Below are positions 1 to 8,436 of a stretch of 64,000 nt of DNA, one piece after another (position 1 is the first letter of the stretch; the number at the start of each line of letters is the position of its first letter). The position numbers and the translations under genes were made by a program. This DNA comes from DHVE2 group archaeon. GTDB taxonomy: Archaea; Thermoplasmatota; Thermoplasmata; Thermoplasmatales; Aciduliprofundaceae. The stretch lies in the NCBI GenBank assembly GCA_026993785.1, contig JALWRZ010000010.1, positions 337,199 to 401,198 of the forward strand. Direction: 5' to 3'. Below the pieces are notes generated by a model. The model was not told where the DNA came from. It was given only the letters and a program-made list of their open reading frames with translations, and did no database searches.

Positions 1-1
1 T

Positions 2-928
2 CGGGAGATAAGGGTTCGCGTTACCCACTGCGGTATTTGTCGCACTGATCTTCATATTGCGGAGGGGGACATTCCTCTTTCAAAAAAGCCTGTGGTACCG
101 GGACATGAGATTGTGGGTGTGGTGGATGCCCTTGGCCCGGAGGCACGGAGATTCAAAATTGGAGATCGTGTGGGCATCTCCTGGCTCAATTACACCTGCG
201 GGGAATGCAAATACTGCAAGCGCGGAGAGGAGAATTATTGCCCGCATATAAAGCGCACCGGTTACGATGTGGACGGTGGCTTTGCAGAATATACCATAAT
301 TCGCGAGGATTTCGCCTTTGATCTGCGTAGACATTCTCTATCTTCTGAGGATCTTGCACCCATAATGTGTCCTGGAATAACCGGGCATTTTGCGTTCAAA
401 TTATCTGAAATTCGAGAGGGTGAACGTTTGGGAATGCTTGGATTCGGACCCACCGCCTATTACCTTCTCAGGGTAGCCAAGAGCATGGATATTGAGGTCT
501 ACATAAGCACCAGGAGCGAGGAGCATAAGAGAGTTGCGCTGCAATACGGTGCAGACTGGGTGGGCAACCTGGCCCACCAGGATTTTCCCCATAAGGTAGA
601 TGCGTTTATATTCTTCCCCACCGCGGGGCATCTTGTGGAACGGGCTCTGGCCAATACCCTCCCTGCTGCTACCCTGGTGCTCGGTGCCGTGGCCATGACG
701 CCTATAACCATAAAAGATTACACCAGTAATCTCTGGGGAAGGAGGATAAAGACAGTGTATCAGGTCCGCCGGGATTACGGAATTGAATTTCTGGAGATTG
801 CGGATAAACTCAAGCTCACCATTGAGAAGGAGATTGTGTCTTTCAATGATGTCCCTGATGCGATGCTCAGGCTCAAGAGAGGGGAAATCAATGGCATGGT
901 TCAGGTGATAGATTTTGGAGTGGAATAG
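2..928 (+). CDS. Zinc-binding alcohol dehydrogenase (MDR family), 5' truncated by window edge
   Basis: Frame is open from base 2 (REIRVRVTHCGICRTDLHIAEGDIPLSKKPVVPGHEIVGVVDALG...); GHE motif and C-x2-C-x2-C-x7-C structural zinc motif (CGECKYCKRGEENYC). The ORF-track start at 92 is internal. Confidence 0.9.
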   Translation, partial: REIRVRVTHCGICRTDLHIAEGDIPLSKKPVVPGHEIVGVVDALGPEARRFKIGDRVGISWLNYTCGECKYCKRGEENYCPHIKRTGYDVDGGFAEYTIIREDFAFDLRRHSLSSEDLAPIMCPGITGHFAFKLSEIREGERLGMLGFGPTAYYLLRVAKSMDIEVYISTRSEEHKRVALQYGADWVGNLAHQDFPHKVDAFIFFPTAGHLVERALANTLPAATLVLGAVAMTPITIKDYTSNLWGRRIKTVYQVRRDYGIEFLEIADKLKLTIEKEIVSFNDVPDAMLRLKRGEINGMVQVIDFGVE

Positions 929-975
929 TTTGCACAGGGGAAAAATATAAACCCTATCTTCCCATTCTTTTTTCT

Positions 976-1734
976 ATGATTTTAAGGGATAAAAGCAAGA
1001 TAACCGAGATGCTCATTCTGTTGGAAATCCTGAAGGGAAAGAGGAAGCTCAGGGAGATAGCCGAGGAAGTAAATATCACGGTTCAGGGAGTCTCGGAGTA
1101 TATGAAAACCCTGGAGAAGGAGGGGTACGTGAAAGATGGAAAAATCACCCACAGTGGTTGGGATTTTTTGAACGCATGCATAGAAGAGCTTGGAGAATTT
1201 GTGCATGAAGCAAACAGCATTATGGAGAAGAGAAAGGTTGTGGAGGCCATAGCTGGGGAGGATATAGAAAAGGGAGAATCCGTTGGTCTTTTTCTGGAGA
1301 ATGGGTATTTGTATGCGTATCGAAGAAGCTCCTCGTCCACAGGTATCGCATTGACCTCCGCTAAAAGAGGAGAGGATATCGGCGTGGGAAATCTCCGTGG
1401 CATCTTGGATATTGATTTTGGGAAAGTCGAAATATTCGTCATGCCCTCTGTGGAGGAAGGAGGTAGCAGAGCAGTGAATAGGGAGAAAGTAGAGAAGCTT
1501 ATTCAACAAGCAGAGGGGAAAAAGATAGGGGTTTGCGGAGTCGTAGCCTATATAACTCTCCACAACCTAGGAAGGATAGACTTCGAGTTCTCTTCGGCCA
1601 ACTCTGCAGTGGAAGCTGCTTACAGGGGAATAAGCACCCTGCTATTCGTATCCCATGAGATGCTTCCCTATGTGGTGAAAATAATGGCAGATAAAGGGGT
1701 TAAATACAGGGTAAGGGATATTCGCGATTTATAG
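976..1734 (+). CDS. Winged-helix transcriptional regulator with C-terminal effector-like domain
   Basis: N-terminal HTH (LREIAEEVNITVQGVSEYMKTLEKEGYV); TATA-like aaatataaac upstream. Confidence 0.75.
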   Translation: MILRDKSKITEMLILLEILKGKRKLREIAEEVNITVQGVSEYMKTLEKEGYVKDGKITHSGWDFLNACIEELGEFVHEANSIMEKRKVVEAIAGEDIEKGESVGLFLENGYLYAYRRSSSSTGIALTSAKRGEDIGVGNLRGILDIDFGKVEIFVMPSVEEGGSRAVNREKVEKLIQQAEGKKIGVCGVVAYITLHNLGRIDFEFSSANSAVEAAYRGISTLLFVSHEMLPYVVKIMADKGVKYRVRDIRDL

Positions 1735-2712
1735 ATAGGAGGAGTATCTTATCCGGAGCATGGGTAGCTCCACGCTACTGCCCTCTTCCACATGGCCCAC
1801 AACTTTGGCATCTCTTATCTCCCTCTTTATGGGTATTTCGCATTCTTCCGGCGCTATTATGGCGAAACCCATCCCCATATTATATGTGCGATACATCTCC
1901 TGGTAATCCACATTGGCAAACTCCATAATGAGCTTGAAGATTTTATGCGGCTCTAGAGGCTCCTCTATTATGTACTTCATCCTCTTCAATCTCAAAAGAT
2001 TGGTAACACCGCCTCCGGTGATATGTGCAAGCCCATGAACTCGACATCTCTCAAGAACCCGTAGAACCTCACGAACATATATGCGCGTTGGTTTCAAAAG
2101 CTCCTCGCCTACAGTATGATCTTCAAATTTCTCTTCCAAGTCCAGAACTTTTCGGGCCAGGGTCAATCCATTGGAATGTATACCCGAGCTGGGTATTCCT
2201 ATTATGAGGTCCCCATTTTTTATCTCCCTTCCAGTGATGAGTCTATCTTTTCTCACTAGACCAATGCTCGTGCCAGAGAGATCGAGCCCGTTGATTATGT
2301 CAGGCAGCGTGGCAGTTTCACCGCCAACGATGTTCACATTGGCGAGCTTTGCCCCTTCATTCAAACCCTTTCCTATCTGCTCTGCCATCTCTTCATCGTA
2401 TTCGCTTATTGCAAGATAATCCACGAAGGCAATGGGCTCGGCTCCCACGCATATGGTGTCGTTCACATTCATAGCTATGCAGTCTATGCCTATGGTGTCC
2501 CATTTACGGAGCTGATTCGCAATTATTACCTTACTTCCAACACCATCCGTGTTTATCGCTAAATAGTAATTTCCAAGGTTCACAAGACCGGTAAAATGCC
2601 TCGAAAGTGGGGCAAGGGGAAAATCCGCCCTGCGGTAGTTTATCTTGGATACGAGGGCGCGTATAAACATACCTTCCTTGTCTATATCCACTCCTGCATC
2701 TTTATATCTCAT
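1729..2712 (-). CDS. purM: Phosphoribosylformylglycinamidine cyclo-ligase (AIR synthase)
   Basis: MRYKDAGVDIDKEG start, GVGSK, GETATLPD, GIPSSGIHSNGLTLAR, HITGGG motifs. Start placed at the internal Met rather than the ORF-track start at 2736. Confidence 0.92.
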   Translation of the reverse strand: MRYKDAGVDIDKEGMFIRALVSKINYRRADFPLAPLSRHFTGLVNLGNYYLAINTDGVGSKVIIANQLRKWDTIGIDCIAMNVNDTICVGAEPIAFVDYLAISEYDEEMAEQIGKGLNEGAKLANVNIVGGETATLPDIINGLDLSGTSIGLVRKDRLITGREIKNGDLIIGIPSSGIHSNGLTLARKVLDLEEKFEDHTVGEELLKPTRIYVREVLRVLERCRVHGLAHITGGGVTNLLRLKRMKYIIEEPLEPHKIFKLIMEFANVDYQEMYRTYNMGMGFAIIAPEECEIPIKREIRDAKVVGHVEEGSSVELPMLRIRYSSYL

Positions 2713-3784
2713 CGATATCCCCTTCCTTGAGGGCATATAGCATTTTTACTATATCCTCTTTTCTCAGCTCCCTTGGAGCGAATCTCATAAGCCTGTCTCT
2801 GAAAATCTCCTCCGCAAGGGAATCTATCTCGCTCTCCTCCATGGCAAGACGCGATGGCATTCCCAATCTTCTGTTTAGCTTCAGAAATGCCCGGGATGGC
2901 TCTTCCCCGAAGATGCGGGATAGCTCTCTGAATCTTGGCAGATCCTCCAAGAGCTTGGTCATATATGGTAAAATCATACCCACCGCCTTTCCATGCTCTA
3001 ACTTGTATCTTGCACCGAGCACATGGGCGGCGGCATGGCCCAAATGGAGCCTGGAGTTTGTGAATCCCATTCCTGCAAGCATGTTTCCGTAATGCATCAT
3101 CTCCCTCGCAGACTCATCGCCATTTACCGATTTTTCAATATTTTCATATATAATTTGAATGGCTTTCAATGCAAGAGTATCTCCCACCACATTATCCACA
3201 TTGGAGGTATAGGCTTCTACAGCATGGCCCAGCGCATCTAAACCGCTATAGATTGCAGCATTTTCCGGCATGCTCATAACGAGCTCAGGATCGTAAATTG
3301 CCACATCGGGAATGAGGGATTCACTAACCAAACCTCTTTTTTTGCCTTCTTCATCCGTTATAACGGCTGCCGCAGATACACCTGTTCCTGTTCCACTTGT
3401 TGTCTCTACCGCTATGAATCTTGCCTTCTTTCTCAGCGGGGGTATTTTTCCTGAATATGCGGATTTCCATCCCATTTCTGGATTCTCATAGAATATCCAG
3501 GCAGCCTTGGCAGAGTCTATAACGCTACCTCCACCTATTGCAATTATTGTTTCAGGCTTCACTGAAAGAAGCTCTTGGCTGAGGGAATCCACATCCCCCT
3601 GTGCAGGCTCTCTCCATTTTTTCCTTCTCACGAATATGACCTCGTACTCTCCGGGAAGCAGGTGAGACACGCTTTCCCACACATTTTCTCCCGTGACCAC
3701 AACGCCCTTCCCTTTGACAAAATTCTCTATCTCTTTTATGCTGCCGCGACCAAAGAGTATGTTGCGGGGTGTTGAAAATTTCAT
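2702..3784 (-). CDS. Iron-containing alcohol dehydrogenase
   Basis: GRGSIKEI, GGGSVIDSAKAAW, ETTSGTGTGVSAAAVITD, HAVEAYTS, GHAAAHVLGARYKLEHGKAVG motifs. Confidence 0.92.
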   Translation of the reverse strand: MKFSTPRNILFGRGSIKEIENFVKGKGVVVTGENVWESVSHLLPGEYEVIFVRRKKWREPAQGDVDSLSQELLSVKPETIIAIGGGSVIDSAKAAWIFYENPEMGWKSAYSGKIPPLRKKARFIAVETTSGTGTGVSAAAVITDEEGKKRGLVSESLIPDVAIYDPELVMSMPENAAIYSGLDALGHAVEAYTSNVDNVVGDTLALKAIQIIYENIEKSVNGDESAREMMHYGNMLAGMGFTNSRLHLGHAAAHVLGARYKLEHGKAVGMILPYMTKLLEDLPRFRELSRIFGEEPSRAFLKLNRRLGMPSRLAMEESEIDSLAEEIFRDRLMRFAPRELRKEDIVKMLYALKEGDIDEI

Positions 3785-3844
3785 AGGTGGATATCTAATC
3801 TGGATTTTAAATTTTCTTTCATTTGAAGAATCATATGAATCAAT

Positions 3845-4456
3845 TTACTTCCTGGACCACCAGATGTGGCCATGGCAATGCCCGTAGGGAGACCCCCATG
3901 CCTTATAGGGTGCAGGTTGAGGCGGAACATTAACAGTTATTGATGTGAGAACGCCTCCCAGATTCCCGCTCCAGACCAATCCATGGTTCGTCTCCTGGAA
4001 CCCGTTATCTATGAAATCTAGATTCCAAGCATCCAAAAACCACAGAAAATCCGCAGTAATTTCATCATCGCTGCTCACCTTGTTATCCACCACAAAGTGG
4101 ATCTCGATTGTTCTATTATTATCTATATGCACAATGCTCAAGTCCTTTATATCTGCGCCTCTCGAAGAATACATGGCCTTGATATCATCCTTTATTCTCT
4201 CTGTGTATGTATTCCAATGCTCCATCAGGTATTGGTAGGAGGTTCTGTTGTAGCTATCCCATTGTTGGTATGCAATGCTCAAATTCATTACCGTGAGGAT
4301 GATAAATCTTCTTTCCGGCTTAAGATTATTGAGGCTAAAAGGCACAGTTTTAGTTGGGGTTGCGGGATAAAGAGATCGAAAGACGAGTATACCTGCCAAA
4401 AGAATAAGCAATGCCACAACCGCGGCTATGCATATTTTCATTCTTTTGGTAAGCAT
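3845..4456 (-). CDS. Hypothetical protein with single N-terminal TM segment
   Basis: Long ORF; N-terminal KRMKICIAAVVALLILLAGILVF anchor; no family recognised. Confidence 0.65.
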   Translation of the reverse strand: MLTKRMKICIAAVVALLILLAGILVFRSLYPATPTKTVPFSLNNLKPERRFIILTVMNLSIAYQQWDSYNRTSYQYLMEHWNTYTERIKDDIKAMYSSRGADIKDLSIVHIDNNRTIEIHFVVDNKVSSDDEITADFLWFLDAWNLDFIDNGFQETNHGLVWSGNLGGVLTSITVNVPPQPAPYKAWGSPYGHCHGHIWWSRK

Positions 4457-4529
4457 AATATCACTATGGAGTTCAACTTTTTATGCTTTGGGAAGAAATT
4501 TTAAATATTGATAGGAGGATTATCGAGGG

Positions 4530-5396
4530 ATGGTGGAGAAGGTCAGAACAGGAATCCTCGGTCTGAACGCACTGCTGGGTGGTGGCCTTAATGAGAGAAG
4601 CTCCACCGTAGTTATAGGCACTGCTGGCGCGGGTAAAACGACCTTTGCACATCAGTTTATAAGAAGGGGTCTCCTTGAAGGCCAAGAAGGCATATTCATA
4701 AGCTTGGATGAGAATAAGGAGCAGATAATCAGGGATGCGCTGAACATGGGCTGGGATGACATACTCTACTTCATTGAGGAGGAAAAACTCATATTCATAG
4801 ACGCCTCAGGTAAGGAGTTTCAGGTATTTATCAAGAGGGAGCTTCCGGATTTCGTATCTAAGTGGGAAGGGGCAAATTTGAGAATCGCCATAGATCCCCT
4901 TACTCCTGTGATATGGGCCACACCTTCCAGATATCAGCAGAGGGAGCTGCTGGGTTTCATGCTGAGGGAGCTGAAAAAGATAGGTACCATAGTTGCTACG
5001 CTGGAAGAGCATGGCTCTCCGAATCTCAGCTCTCCTGAGACGAGTATACCCATGTATCTTGCGGATACCGTGATACATCTCAAATACACCATAGGCGAGG
5101 ATTACAGCAGAAAATTGCATATTGTGAAGATGCGCGGAAGCAGGCACAGCGAGAAGGTACATCCCTATCGCATAATAAGGGGACTGGGTCTCGTAGTAAC
5201 CGGCACAGGTCACAAGAAGCTGAGCACTAGAGAGAACGTGGAGGTTCTCCGTCGCAAAGTTCTGGAGAAGATGAAAGATGCCTCACCCATTATAATCTCC
5301 AGAATTGAAAAGATCATAGAAGAATTGGATGATGCAGACCTTGAAGATGTGAACATAGATGAGCTTGCGGAAATAATAGCGGAGGAATTCGCTTGA
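4530..5396 (+). CDS. KaiC/RadA-like RecA-superfamily ATPase (single domain)
   Basis: TGILGLNALLGGGLNERSSTVVIGTAGAGKTTFAHQF Walker A and KaiC-like layout. Confidence 0.85.
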   Translation: MVEKVRTGILGLNALLGGGLNERSSTVVIGTAGAGKTTFAHQFIRRGLLEGQEGIFISLDENKEQIIRDALNMGWDDILYFIEEEKLIFIDASGKEFQVFIKRELPDFVSKWEGANLRIAIDPLTPVIWATPSRYQQRELLGFMLRELKKIGTIVATLEEHGSPNLSSPETSIPMYLADTVIHLKYTIGEDYSRKLHIVKMRGSRHSEKVHPYRIIRGLGLVVTGTGHKKLSTRENVEVLRRKVLEKMKDASPIIISRIEKIIEELDDADLEDVNIDELAEIIAEEFA

Positions 5397-6067
5397 AGCT
5401 TAGAGGTCTGGAGAGCATAGTAAAGGGAATGGAGGAAGAAGAGCTGCGGGGATATCATCTATTCTCCAGTAGGAGCAGGAGGGAGATTTTTAGGGAGATA
5501 ACAAGAAGACCTTGCATAAACGCGCCTCAAATTTCCAAGGCTACCGGGATGAACGCATCCAACGTAATCTGGCACATTCGTAAATTAATGAAGGAAGATT
5601 ATGTGGGAAGCTATGAATATAGAAGCATCGTGTTTTATCCTCGAGGTCTTGTTAAGGAGGAGGATTTACCTCTATTCTCCTTTCTCAACACCCGCAGCGG
5701 AAATGTGATTGTTCGTGCTCTTTTTTTCGATTGTAAGGGCACCGACGAGCTTCTTCAAAAGTTCAGCAGAGCGACGCTTTATCGCAACCTTAAGGTTATG
5801 CAGGAACTGAGGATTTTAGAGCAGGAAAAGGGAAAGAAGAGGCTACTATGCCTCACAGAATCTTTTTACAAAAAACTCGAGGAATACGATAAAATAGGGA
5901 TTGAATTTAAGAGGCAGTTCCTGGAGAAATTGGCAATCCGTGGCTACGATGTGGATGTAATTGGTATTCAGGATTATGAGATGAAAGTTAGAGTTACAGG
6001 CAAGGAAAAATTTACCCTGGGGATTTACATATCCCCTTTAAGAACGTCCTTGGGGGTATTTGAATGA
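5393..6067 (+). CDS. Winged-helix transcriptional regulator
   Basis: INAPQISKATGMNASNVIWHIRKLMKEDYV HTH; start overlaps the stop of the preceding gene. Confidence 0.75.
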   Translation: MKLRGLESIVKGMEEEELRGYHLFSSRSRREIFREITRRPCINAPQISKATGMNASNVIWHIRKLMKEDYVGSYEYRSIVFYPRGLVKEEDLPLFSFLNTRSGNVIVRALFFDCKGTDELLQKFSRATLYRNLKVMQELRILEQEKGKKRLLCLTESFYKKLEEYDKIGIEFKRQFLEKLAIRGYDVDVIGIQDYEMKVRVTGKEKFTLGIYISPLRTSLGVFE

Positions 6068-6738
6068 TTGAAGAGATGAAAAGAAAAGCGGGAGAAAAAG
6101 CGGCAGAATACGTAAAGGATGGAATGGTGGTTGGCCTGGGAACTGGAAGCACGGTGAAATACACCATACTTAAGCTTGGTGAGCGGGTGAAAGAAGGCCT
6201 GGATATAATAGGTATACCCACATCGCGGAATACCGAGGAGCTTGCCAAGAGCCTTGGAATACCCTTGGGAGATATAAACGAATATCAGAGCATCGATTTG
6301 ACCATAGATGGGGCGGATGAGGTTGATCCTCATTTCAACCTCATAAAGGGCGGCGGTGGTGCCCTGCTTCGGGAGAAAATAATAGCCCACGCCTCCAAAT
6401 ACGAGGTTATAGTGGTGGATGAGAGGAAAATTAAGGATTTCCTCGGCAAGTTTCCGCTGCCCGTGGAGGTTACGCCCTTCGGATATCTGAGAACTATGAA
6501 GGTTCTCGAGTCCCTGGGATGCCGGGCTTCCCTGCGAAAAAAGAATGACGGGATATTCGTAACAGACAACGGAAATTACATAGTTGACTGTCATTTTGGA
6601 AAGATAGAAGAGCCCGAAAAGCTGGAGCGGAAAATCGATGAGATTCCCGGTGTAGTAGAAGTGGGACTCTTCATTAATCTTGCCAACGAAATTATCGTTG
6701 GAAAAAAAGAAGGTATAGAGATCAGGAAAAAGAATTGA
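6064..6738 (+). CDS. rpiA: Ribose-5-phosphate isomerase A
   Basis: VGLGTGSTVKYTI, TIDGADEVDPHFNLIKGGGGALLREKI motifs. Confidence 0.96.
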   Translation: MIEEMKRKAGEKAAEYVKDGMVVGLGTGSTVKYTILKLGERVKEGLDIIGIPTSRNTEELAKSLGIPLGDINEYQSIDLTIDGADEVDPHFNLIKGGGGALLREKIIAHASKYEVIVVDERKIKDFLGKFPLPVEVTPFGYLRTMKVLESLGCRASLRKKNDGIFVTDNGNYIVDCHFGKIEEPEKLERKIDEIPGVVEVGLFINLANEIIVGKKEGIEIRKKN

Positions 6739-7087
6739 GGTTCTTAATTAGATTTTCAATGTCCTTTATTTTTTGCTTGAGCTCCTTATTTATCTCCTCC
6801 ACTATTTTGGGAAATGGCTTGGTGAGCCTATATCCATGCACAGGTCTGCCCTTGCCTACTTTTTTCAGATCCCTTTTGGTCACCCAGCCCCTCTTTTTGA
6901 GCCACTGCATGGCTATACTGACCTCTGGCTGCCTCAATGTGGTGTTCTTCTCAATCTCCACCGAGGTAACCTCGTCCTTCTTCCTCATATACGCCAGGGT
7001 TTTGGCTACATTCTTGGGAAGCCCCGCCTTGTGCAAAAGCTCCGCAAGTCTCTCGTCCTTCTTGGTGAACTCCACCATTTCTATCAC
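6722..7087 (-). CDS. HTH transcriptional regulator (TrmB/ArsR-like winged helix)
   Basis: LPKNVAKTLAYMRKKDEVTSVEIEKNTTLRQPEVSIAMQWLKKRGWV. Confidence 0.8.
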   Translation of the reverse strand: MIEMVEFTKKDERLAELLHKAGLPKNVAKTLAYMRKKDEVTSVEIEKNTTLRQPEVSIAMQWLKKRGWVTKRDLKKVGKGRPVHGYRLTKPFPKIVEEINKELKQKIKDIENLIKNLNSFS

Positions 7088-7208
7088 CTGAACAATATAT
7101 TAAATTGTTGCTATATAAACTTTTCTATGTAGATTACAATATTAATAAAATCCCGTAAATTTCTGCATCTGTACGCATGTTTATTAACCCGCTCTTCATT
7201 ATGAGCCT

Positions 7209-7760
7209 ATGAAACTGCTGCTTCATGCCTGCTGCGCACCCTGTCTAATGGCTCCCTATAAACACTTAAGCAGGGAGCACGAAATCACCGTGTTCTGGTA
7301 CAATCCAAATATTCAGCCGTATCGTGAATATCTGAGACGATTGAGGGCTTTTAGAGAATATACCCGCAGGATAGGTGCAAAGGTAATAGAGGACCTCTCC
7401 TATCCCTTAGAGGACTGGATCTACAAAGCCAGTGTGCTGAGCAAGAAAAGCAACGTTCTACGCTGTAAGTTCTGCTATGCAGACAGACTTTATAGAACTG
7501 CGATTAAAGCTAAAGAGCTTGGATATGATGCTTTCACCACGACGCTTCTCCTTGCCCCATATCAGAAGCATGAGATAGTTAAGGAGCTCGGGTACTCCAT
7601 AGCCAAAAAGGTGGGCATCCAGTTCTATTACTTGGATATGCGAGAGTGGTTTGATGAGAGCGAAGAGATGGCCCGAAATGCAGGAATTTATCGACAGGGA
7701 TACTGCGGCTGCATATTCAGCGAGGCGGACCGCTACTGGAGGGATGAGCTTGGTAAATGA
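7209..7760 (+). CDS. queH: QueH-like epoxyqueuosine reductase family protein (DUF208)
   Basis: LLHACCAPCLMAPYKHL, RCKFCYADRLYRTA, GYCGCIFSEADRY cysteine motifs. Confidence 0.88.
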   Translation: MKLLLHACCAPCLMAPYKHLSREHEITVFWYNPNIQPYREYLRRLRAFREYTRRIGAKVIEDLSYPLEDWIYKASVLSKKSNVLRCKFCYADRLYRTAIKAKELGYDAFTTTLLLAPYQKHEIVKELGYSIAKKVGIQFYYLDMREWFDESEEMARNAGIYRQGYCGCIFSEADRYWRDELGK

Positions 7761-8037
7761 AGAGAGCTGGGATACTCGCAGGGCCAAAATTGCAAAGCTT
7801 CTAAGAAATGCGCCTAGAAGCGCCTCGGAAATTTCTAGGGTACTGGGCATATCCATAGCGGATGTTCTGGAGGATCTTAGGCACATTGCCCGCTCTCCTA
7901 AATATGGGGAATTGAGGATACATCCTGCAAGATGCAGAAAATGCGGATATGTTTTCAAGGCAGAGATAAAGATTCCAAAGAAATGTCCACGATGCAAGAG
8001 CACGTGGATAGAGGAGCCTCTTTTCATCCTGAGATGA
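7744..8037 (+). CDS. Transcriptional regulator with N-terminal HTH and C-terminal zinc ribbon
   Basis: ASEISRVLGISIADVLEDL plus CRKCGY-x13-CPRCKS; start at ATG 7744 overlapping the queH 3' end. Confidence 0.78.
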   Translation: MSLVNEESWDTRRAKIAKLLRNAPRSASEISRVLGISIADVLEDLRHIARSPKYGELRIHPARCRKCGYVFKAEIKIPKKCPRCKSTWIEEPLFILR

Positions 8038-8056
8038 GCTTTCTCAGGCAAACTGA

Positions 8057-8248
8057 GAGAAGGTTTCTACCCAAATAACCCAGGATATCCTTGAAGGAAA
8101 CAATGGCTGTTCTGGCGGTGGAACAACAGGAGACGATAACGGTTTTTCCTTTGATTTCAATCTAGAGGGAACCACATGTTATGTGGCAATATTCATCCTT
8201 TTCCTGATAATAATCGCCGGAGTTCTTCTACGCAGAAGAAAGCGCTAA
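8057..8248 (+). pseudogene. Possible remnant C-terminus of a secreted, C-terminally anchored surface protein
   Basis: Open frame without a start: EKVSTQITQDILEGNNGCSGGGTTGDDNGFSFDFNLEGTTCYVAIFILFLIIIAGVLLRRRKR-stop; TM plus basic tail. An in-frame stop lies just upstream at 8054. Confidence 0.5.
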
Positions 8249-8299
8249 TCTTTTCTCTTTTTTCCAAAAGTTTTATCTTTTATCTCAGTTATCGTAAAG

Positions 8300-8435
8300 A
8301 TGGGCATCCTGGGCCCCCGGCGGAGGGCGATGCGTCATCGCACAATGATGCTTGGGCCAGAAGATGCCCTATAATCCCCCGACAACGGGTCAGGCACCTT
8401 GATTAATGAAAGGTGCTGTTACTGTCGGGGGATAA
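8300..8435 (+). ncRNA. Candidate two-hairpin structured RNA, H/ACA-guide-like
   Basis: Hairpin 1 gggcatc(8302-8308)/gatgccc(8363-8369) with inner ggccc/gggcc; hairpin 2 atcccccgaca(8374-8384)/tgtcgggggat(8423-8433) perfect 11 bp with inner stem caggcacctt/aaaggtgctg. TATA-like ttttatcttttat about 30 nt upstream. Confidence 0.45.
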
Positions 8436-8436
8436 T

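Noticed and set aside
8374-8433. SRP RNA (7S) S-domain, because of cggg-tcagg and ggtgctg
   Set aside because: Lacks the GGAA/GGAG tetraloop and 5'/3' domain; the loop is gattaatga and the whole structured region is too short.
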